Assembly: GCA_004802725.1 (NCBI GenBank)
Contig: SGPM01000162.1
Coordinates: 1 to 60,003, forward strand
Direction of reading: 5' to 3'
DNA from: Antrodiella citrinella
Lineage: Eukaryota > Basidiomycota > Agaricomycetes > Polyporales > Steccherinaceae
DNA: 60,003 bases
Shown: piece after piece, positions 55,565 through 60,003 of the stretch
How the letters are laid out: each line of letters begins with the position of its first letter
Numbering within the stretch: position 1 is the first letter of the stretch
Notes under the pieces: generated by a model
Seen by the model: the letters and a program-made list of their open reading frames with translations, nothing else
The model's database searches: none
What the model was told of the DNA's origin: nothing
Translations under genes and position numbers: made by a program

Positions 55565-56210
55565 CTATTTGGTGGCATTATAGACGACGTGGACGCCGGT
55601 AAAGCCGAAGTTGCGTCCGACAGAACCCTGTCACAGGATATGTCGTATCAGAGAAGGGGAAGAGAGGTGAGAGGGGGGAATGAAAACTCACAGTGCCGTC
55701 AGCCCATTCCTCGATGACGACGAGGCTAGCGTTGTAGTTGGATACGGACTTGCCGCTGCCCCATCCGCCCGGAGCCTTGGAGAAATCGGGCATGGTGAGC
55801 TCCGCGGGTGCAGGGGCCGTCGTATAAGGAACAGCTACGGAACGCAAAAGAAACGTAACGTAAGCTCTCCATTCATTTCAAGGCCCGGACAAGACACCCT
55901 CGCAAGGCAAGGCAACGGACTTACCAGGGTAGTTGGCGTAGTCGTATCTGCCGAAGTACCAGCCGTTGGTGAAGACGTCCTCGAATTTGACCTTCTCGCC
56001 CACGGCGGTCGAGTTGAGCAGCCATACGGAGTAGGCGTAGCTCGACACGCCGTAGTCGGCCCGACCAGAGAACGAGAACGTGAAGTTGGAGCCCGGGGCG
56101 ATGTGCTGCCCAGCGGTGGGTGCGGTGATCGACGCTGCGTCTTGCGCGAGCACACCGGAGGCGGCGATGGCGAGCAGAGAGACGAGGGTGCTGGTGATGG
56201 AGAACTTCAT
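55565..56210 (-). CDS. Small secreted protein, Agaricomycete type
   Basis: The ATG at 56208-56210 opens a signal peptide (MKFSITSTLVSLLAIAASGV), probably cleaved after LAQ. The mature part of about 145 residues has SITAPTAGQHIAPGSNFTFS, which resembles the Ig-like start of Kre9/Knh1-type or similar cell-surface proteins (ITxPxxGxxxxxG). YGVSSYAYSVWLLN, TNGWYFGRYDYANYP and, after an intron, VSNYNASLVVIEEWADG follow. A further intron precedes GSVGRNFGFTGVHVVYNATK and TAG 55565-55567. Several N-glycosylation sites (NFT, NST, NAS, NAT) are visible, and no cysteine is evident in the mature part. Function is unknown; extracellular location is inferred from the signal peptide. Confidence 0.82.
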
Positions 56211-56709
56211 GGCGAGGATTGTTTGATGGGGTTTGCAGATCATGGAGTGGAGCCCATTTTATAGGATTTCGGAAGCGAAGGATGGAGGCTAGGAGTACTA
56301 TGAGGAGGTGAGCTCGCGAGGCGTGCTATGGATCCTCCCGATCGATCTAGGCAGCTGATCCTCTGGTCAAGGCGATAAAAGGCCTACGGTAACAACAAAC
56401 AACAGCCTGTAGCAGCATGAAAGTTGAAGCCTAGAGGCCCGAGGACACGCGTTGCTATTTCACTTTTGTTGATATCACCATGCGCTGATCACCAGGAGGC
56501 TTAATGGGGAAAGCATATTGAAACACTCGAGTCCACAATGCGTTAGAACCTACCATTGAAATGCCTCCGTCGTCGGGAATTCTCAATCGTGAGGAGTGCA
56601 GATCGCGCGCCTGACGTCAGTCCAATATGCTGTCCAGTGGTGAAATACGGTGTAATAGTGCAAGCGAATACCAATAGTGGAGAGGACAATATACACACAG
56701 ACTCGAGGC
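56211..56709. other. Intergenic region, small secreted protein promoter
   Basis: This holds the promoter of the secreted-protein gene and the RPT5 3' flank. A TATA-like TTTTATAGGATTTC lies about 45-60 bp upstream of the secreted-protein start (minus strand reads CTATAAAA). Nothing else was identified. Confidence 0.45.
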
Positions 56710-58386
56710 CTACGCGAAGTACATGAGATCATTCTTCTTCTTACTTTGCACTGTTGACGAGACCGACATATATCAGAAACCTGATATGCACACATGGAGG
56801 ACAAGAAGGAACGAACCTTCAGCGATACCGCTTAAAAAATGCTCATGCCCAAGCTTTGTGGCGCCTTCCCGGAGCGCAATCATCCCGGCCTCTACACAGA
56901 CCGCCTTCAGTTGCGCCGCGTTGAATTCATCGGTACTTCGGGCCAGCTCTTCATAGTTGACGTCCGTTCCGACCGTCATCTTTCTTGAGTGGATCTCGAG
57001 AATACGGGCACGGGCAGACTCATTTGGCAGCGGGAACTCAATCTTCCGGTCAAGACGTCCAGAACGAAGCAAGGCGGGGTCCAGAATATCGATGCGGTTC
57101 GTAGCTGCTATGACCTTCAAGGCGAATCCAATGGGGGTCAGTACCAAAATATCGCAAGTCTAGGGTTGATGCCTGACCTTGATTCGCTCGTCGCTGCTAA
57201 ACCCGTCGAGCTGATTCAGGAGCTCCAACATTGTCCGCTGGACCTCACGATCACCACTCTTCTCGGAATCGAATCGCTTGGTACCAATGGCGTCCAACTC
57301 GTCGATGAAGATGATAGCTGGGGCCTTCTGCTTGGCCAACTCAAACGCATCCCTGACAAGCTTCGCACCGTCCCCGATAAACATTTGTACCAGTGAAGGT
57401 CCAGCAAGTTTGAGGTAGCACGCCTTCGTCTGTGCTGCACACGCTCGGGCCAACAAAGTCTTACCCGTTCCTGTGAGCGCGGATCAGTAAGCGTCGCGAT
57501 AAAGTGAAAGCATTGTCGTACCAGGGGGCCCATACATCAAACAACCCTTAGGCGGCTTGATACCCAACAGTTTGAACTTGTCAGCCTGCTCCATAGGAAG
57601 AACGATAGCCTCAACCAACTCCTCAATCTGCTTCTCCAAACCACCGATATCTGTATACGTCTCCGTAGGTCGCTCGTCAACCTCCATAGCTTTGACTCTC
57701 GAGTCAAACTCGGTGGGTAACGTGTCCAAAACGAGGTACGAATCCTTATTGACACCGATGAGGTCTCCCGGCTGAAGTTTCTCAGCTGGGACCAAACCAA
57801 TAAGTGGCAGGAAAACAGTTTGCCGTGTAGATGTTTTGATGACTGCACATTTGCCCTTGCGCATAGAGTCCAAGTCTCGGTTGGCACCATCTTCCTCGCC
57901 TTCGGGGTCTACATCCAGGATCTAATTCGGGTCAGCTCGAGCCTCCGCTTCAGCATCGGGCTGATTGTACACACCTCAACAACATTGCCGACTAAGTAAG
58001 GCAGTACCTTGTTCTGCTTGATCTTCTCGCCATTATCCCGGATCTTCTCCTTCATGACACTCTGCTCGTGTTGTAGCCGCAGAGTCTCTGATCGCATAAC
58101 CTACAGTCGAGCACGGATGTCAGGAACCTGCGAATGGGCTACTGGAGGTCAAACGGACCTTCAAGTCATTCTCAATCAGCCTTGTCCTCGTCACAATATC
58201 CTCCGGCTTCAGCGACACGATATCCTCTGGGATATCCTCCCAGGTCTCCTCAGCCGGCTGGTCTGGTGCGGTGTCCATTGAAGCCTCGTCCGTGGCGTTG
58301 GACGATGAAGGAGTAGACTGCGACTCTTCCTTCTTCTCGTTGTTGTTGTCCGCAGGCGGTGGATTGGGTGGTTGTACGGAAGACAT
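56710..58386 (-). CDS. RPT5: 26S proteasome regulatory ATPase Rpt5
   Basis: Rpt5 is one of six AAA ATPases in the base of the 19S particle that unfold substrates and open the 20S gate. The ATG at 58384-58386 opens [20 protein letters not shown], a longer disordered start than in yeast. The N-terminal coiled-coil is [20 protein letters not shown]. The OB domain is [11 protein letters not shown] ... [39 protein letters not shown] starts the AAA domain, with Walker A GPPGTGKT, Walker [15 protein letters not shown] and arginine-finger region [16 protein letters not shown]. The protein ends [13 protein letters not shown], carrying the HbYX-type (h-Y-x) tail that opens the 20S gate. Intron phases are consistent. 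All catalytic residues are present, so it should be functional. Confidence 0.96.
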
Positions 58387-58598
58387 GGCGGCGAGAGGGA
58401 TGAAGACGACGTGAACAAGAGAACGCGTAAGTCCATGACCATTACGACGCGTCCCGCACCAAATACGAACAAACATAGGGCGCTTGTTGACACACGGTGC
58501 CTTCATCAAGTCTGCCTTCTAAGTTTCGTTATTCACAACTTCACGTCGTTATTCGATAGAGGACATCCTCCCGAAAAAACCTCGTACTGTCTGCAAGA

Positions 58599-59111
58599 CA
58601 CGGCGAACAAATGGGTGTTTCGCGAACAAATGGGTGTTTCCGGTGTGAGGAAACGCCAAATATACGATGATTATTGTCGCCTCATATTTAGCATATGTTG
58701 ATGTACAATACGGTACAAATTCTTCTATTGTATCTGCCTAGTAAAACAGTATGATATACGGGAGATAAATGAAATATATACACTTGAAGTATCTCGGAGA
58801 TACCTTCAGTGAATGCTGGGTCAGTATATGGAACAGCTATGATATCATATTCACAGAAATTCACAGAAACGATGAAAATACGGCAAAATATTTAGATACA
58901 TCTGTCTTGTATCTTAACCCAGCAGTCATCGTAGGTATCTCCAAGATACTTCAAGTGTATATATTTCATTTCTCACTTGCTGTTTTACTACACAGATATG
59001 ATAGAAGAATTTGTACTGTATTGTACATCAAGAAACGCGAGATATGAGGCGACAATAATTATCGTATATTTGGCGTTTCCGCACACCGGAAACGCCCATT
59101 TGTTCGCCGTG
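58599..59111. mobile_element. Foldback MITE with long TIRs and AGA target duplication
   Basis: A left arm (58599-58822) and right arm (about 58916-59111) are inverted copies starting CACGGCGAACAAATGGG and ending in its complement. Shared internal parts include CACTTGAAGTATCT and GAAGAATTTGTAC in inverse orientation. AGA at 58596-58598 and 59112-59114 is a 3-bp target-site duplication. The left arm carries an extra tandem copy of GCGAACAAATGGGTGTTTC, explaining its greater length. The central 90 bp has no coding. CAC termini with a 3-bp duplication suggest a CACTA/EnSpm-like non-autonomous element; this class is inference. Confidence 0.85.
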
Positions 59112-59353
59112 AGAAGTGTATTCATGATTTCGAGTTGCCTGGGGAGATACTGTTACAGTAGTACAACATTGGTACAACAGCAGCATCATGCTTGCCGTCG
59201 GGGGCGTGTTTCAACTTGCTTGATGGAAGATCACCGGGAGATCGGGAAATGAAAGTCGCGGAATGAACTTAGTCACTGTCAGTGGTCGCGACGGATGAGC
59301 TGAGCGGGTCAAAGTCTTGCGTTGTCTTGCGTGTGTACCCGTGAGGCGGATTA

Positions 59354-59707
59354 CAGCTGGTTGCAAAACGATGTGTGAGTCACTAGTCTCACATGGGTTC
59401 GGGAATCGAAGTGGAGCTGGTCCGGCAGATGATGCCAGATCTCTGGTAGTGCGCTGCGCCACCAACGAACAAGTCGGGAGGTCGGGGCTTGACTAGCTTC
59501 TAAATTTCCCAACAGGTAAAAATGTCGACTCGCATACTATATTGGACCGTAGGTTCGGCAAGACCTATGAGTCGTCAAGTGGACGTTTTGACCAATCAGA
59601 AGCCGTCGTTGGCTCGTTGAGAATGATGGATCTGCCTTTCTTGGGAAAAATACCGACTGGGTCTGCCGAACCTACGGTCCAATATAGTATCGTTTTGCAA
59701 CCAGCTG
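59354..59707. mobile_element. TA-flanked TIR element interrupted by a 161-bp insertion
   Basis: The right terminal repeat (about 59660-59707) ends ATAGTATCGTTTTGCAACCAGCTG. Its complement at the left is split: CAGCTGGTTGCAAAACGAT at 59354-59372, then 161 bp of foreign sequence, then ATACTATATTGGACCGTAGG from 59534. TA flanks both ends (59352-59353 and 59708-59709), as for Tc1/mariner elements. AT borders the insertion on both sides. Without the insertion the element would be about 193 bp, MITE-sized and without a transposase. Confidence 0.8.
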
Positions 59708-59709
59708 TA

Positions 59710-60003
59710 ATATTGCAGTCCCATGTGCTCGACATTCGTAGGGTATTCCGCGACTGTGATCTGATAGTGATCTGATAAAGGACAGTCCAGGGATCTCGAA
59801 GCTGATCTCGAATCCCAGGATCCCGTTCATCTTCGTCTCGAAACCAGACTGGAATCGAACCCTATCACCGCATTCTACGTCTGGGGCATTTACCCCGGGA
59901 AATCACCCCGTCCATCCAAAATATTCCCAAGCGCCAGCAAAGGCTCTCTCGTCGTCACAGCCATCAGTAACAGTCACTTGGTACCTGGCGCCCTGCCTTA
60001 TTT
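59710..60003. other. Window end, nothing recognised
   Basis: No coding or RNA feature could be supported in the last 294 bp. A GTTCGATTCC-like string on the minus strand did not fold into a tRNA. Confidence 0.4.

Noticed and set aside
59830..59885. Minus-strand GTTCGATTCC string with CCAGAC/GTCTGG arms, possible tRNA
   Set aside because: No D-arm or anticodon arm can be formed and the T-stem does not pair.

Overview
This window is nuclear DNA from a filamentous basidiomycete, most likely a wood- or litter-decaying Agaricomycete. The evidence is dense genes on both strands split by many short (about 45-80 nt) GT-AG introns, conserved fungal housekeeping proteins (RPT5, MSH5, PHB2, NCA2, RRP40, VPS37, EAF6, a mitochondrial phosphate carrier), and secreted plant-cell-wall genes (two AA9-family proteins, one with a cellulose-binding CBM1, plus a decayed CE16 esterase). 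All products were assigned by reading translations and splice signals by eye; no database search was run.

Layout. 0.4-1.5 kb: CE16 acetylesterase pseudogene. 2-11.3 kb: VAP/SCS2, MSH5, prohibitin-2 (all minus strand), then a PQ-loop transporter (plus). 12.2-20.1 kb: an F-box protein and a full-length ABCB-type ABC transporter, converging. 20.1-24.1 kb: a gene-poor 4-kb stretch. 24.1-29 kb: a YPK1/Gad8-type AGC kinase, two decayed modules of a fungal kinase-like family, and a GNAT acetyltransferase; fragments of the kinase 3' end and the GNAT 3' end occur in reciprocal extra copies, pointing to an old tandem duplication. 29.4-33.1 kb: compact divergent pairs (G-patch/EAF6, RRP40/VPS37). 33.8-36.9 kb: a tandem of a canonical His-brace AA9-CBM1 LPMO and an AA9 protein whose mature N-terminus is Arg. 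37-43.7 kb: NCA2, an SH3 protein and the phosphate carrier. 44.5-55 kb: three paralogous MFS transporters with a Rua1-type zinc-finger regulator between the first and second. The regulator carries a broken splice donor, and the third MFS gene came from a block duplication that also left a remnant of an MFS 3' end. The block ends near an intron-containing tRNA-Asp. 55.5-58.4 kb: a small secreted protein and RPT5. 58.6-59.7 kb: two non-autonomous inverted-repeat transposons, one of them interrupted by an insertion.

Functionally the region is mostly unrelated core genes with three accessory spots: the AA9 pair (polysaccharide attack), the MFS/Rua1 block (a possible small transport or metabolite locus with a decaying regulator), and the kinase/GNAT duplication scar. 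I found no CRISPR, rRNA or bacterial-type operon, and I cannot claim a wholly new system. The Arg-AA9/His-AA9 pair and the MFS-Rua1 duplication block are the best candidates for follow-up.
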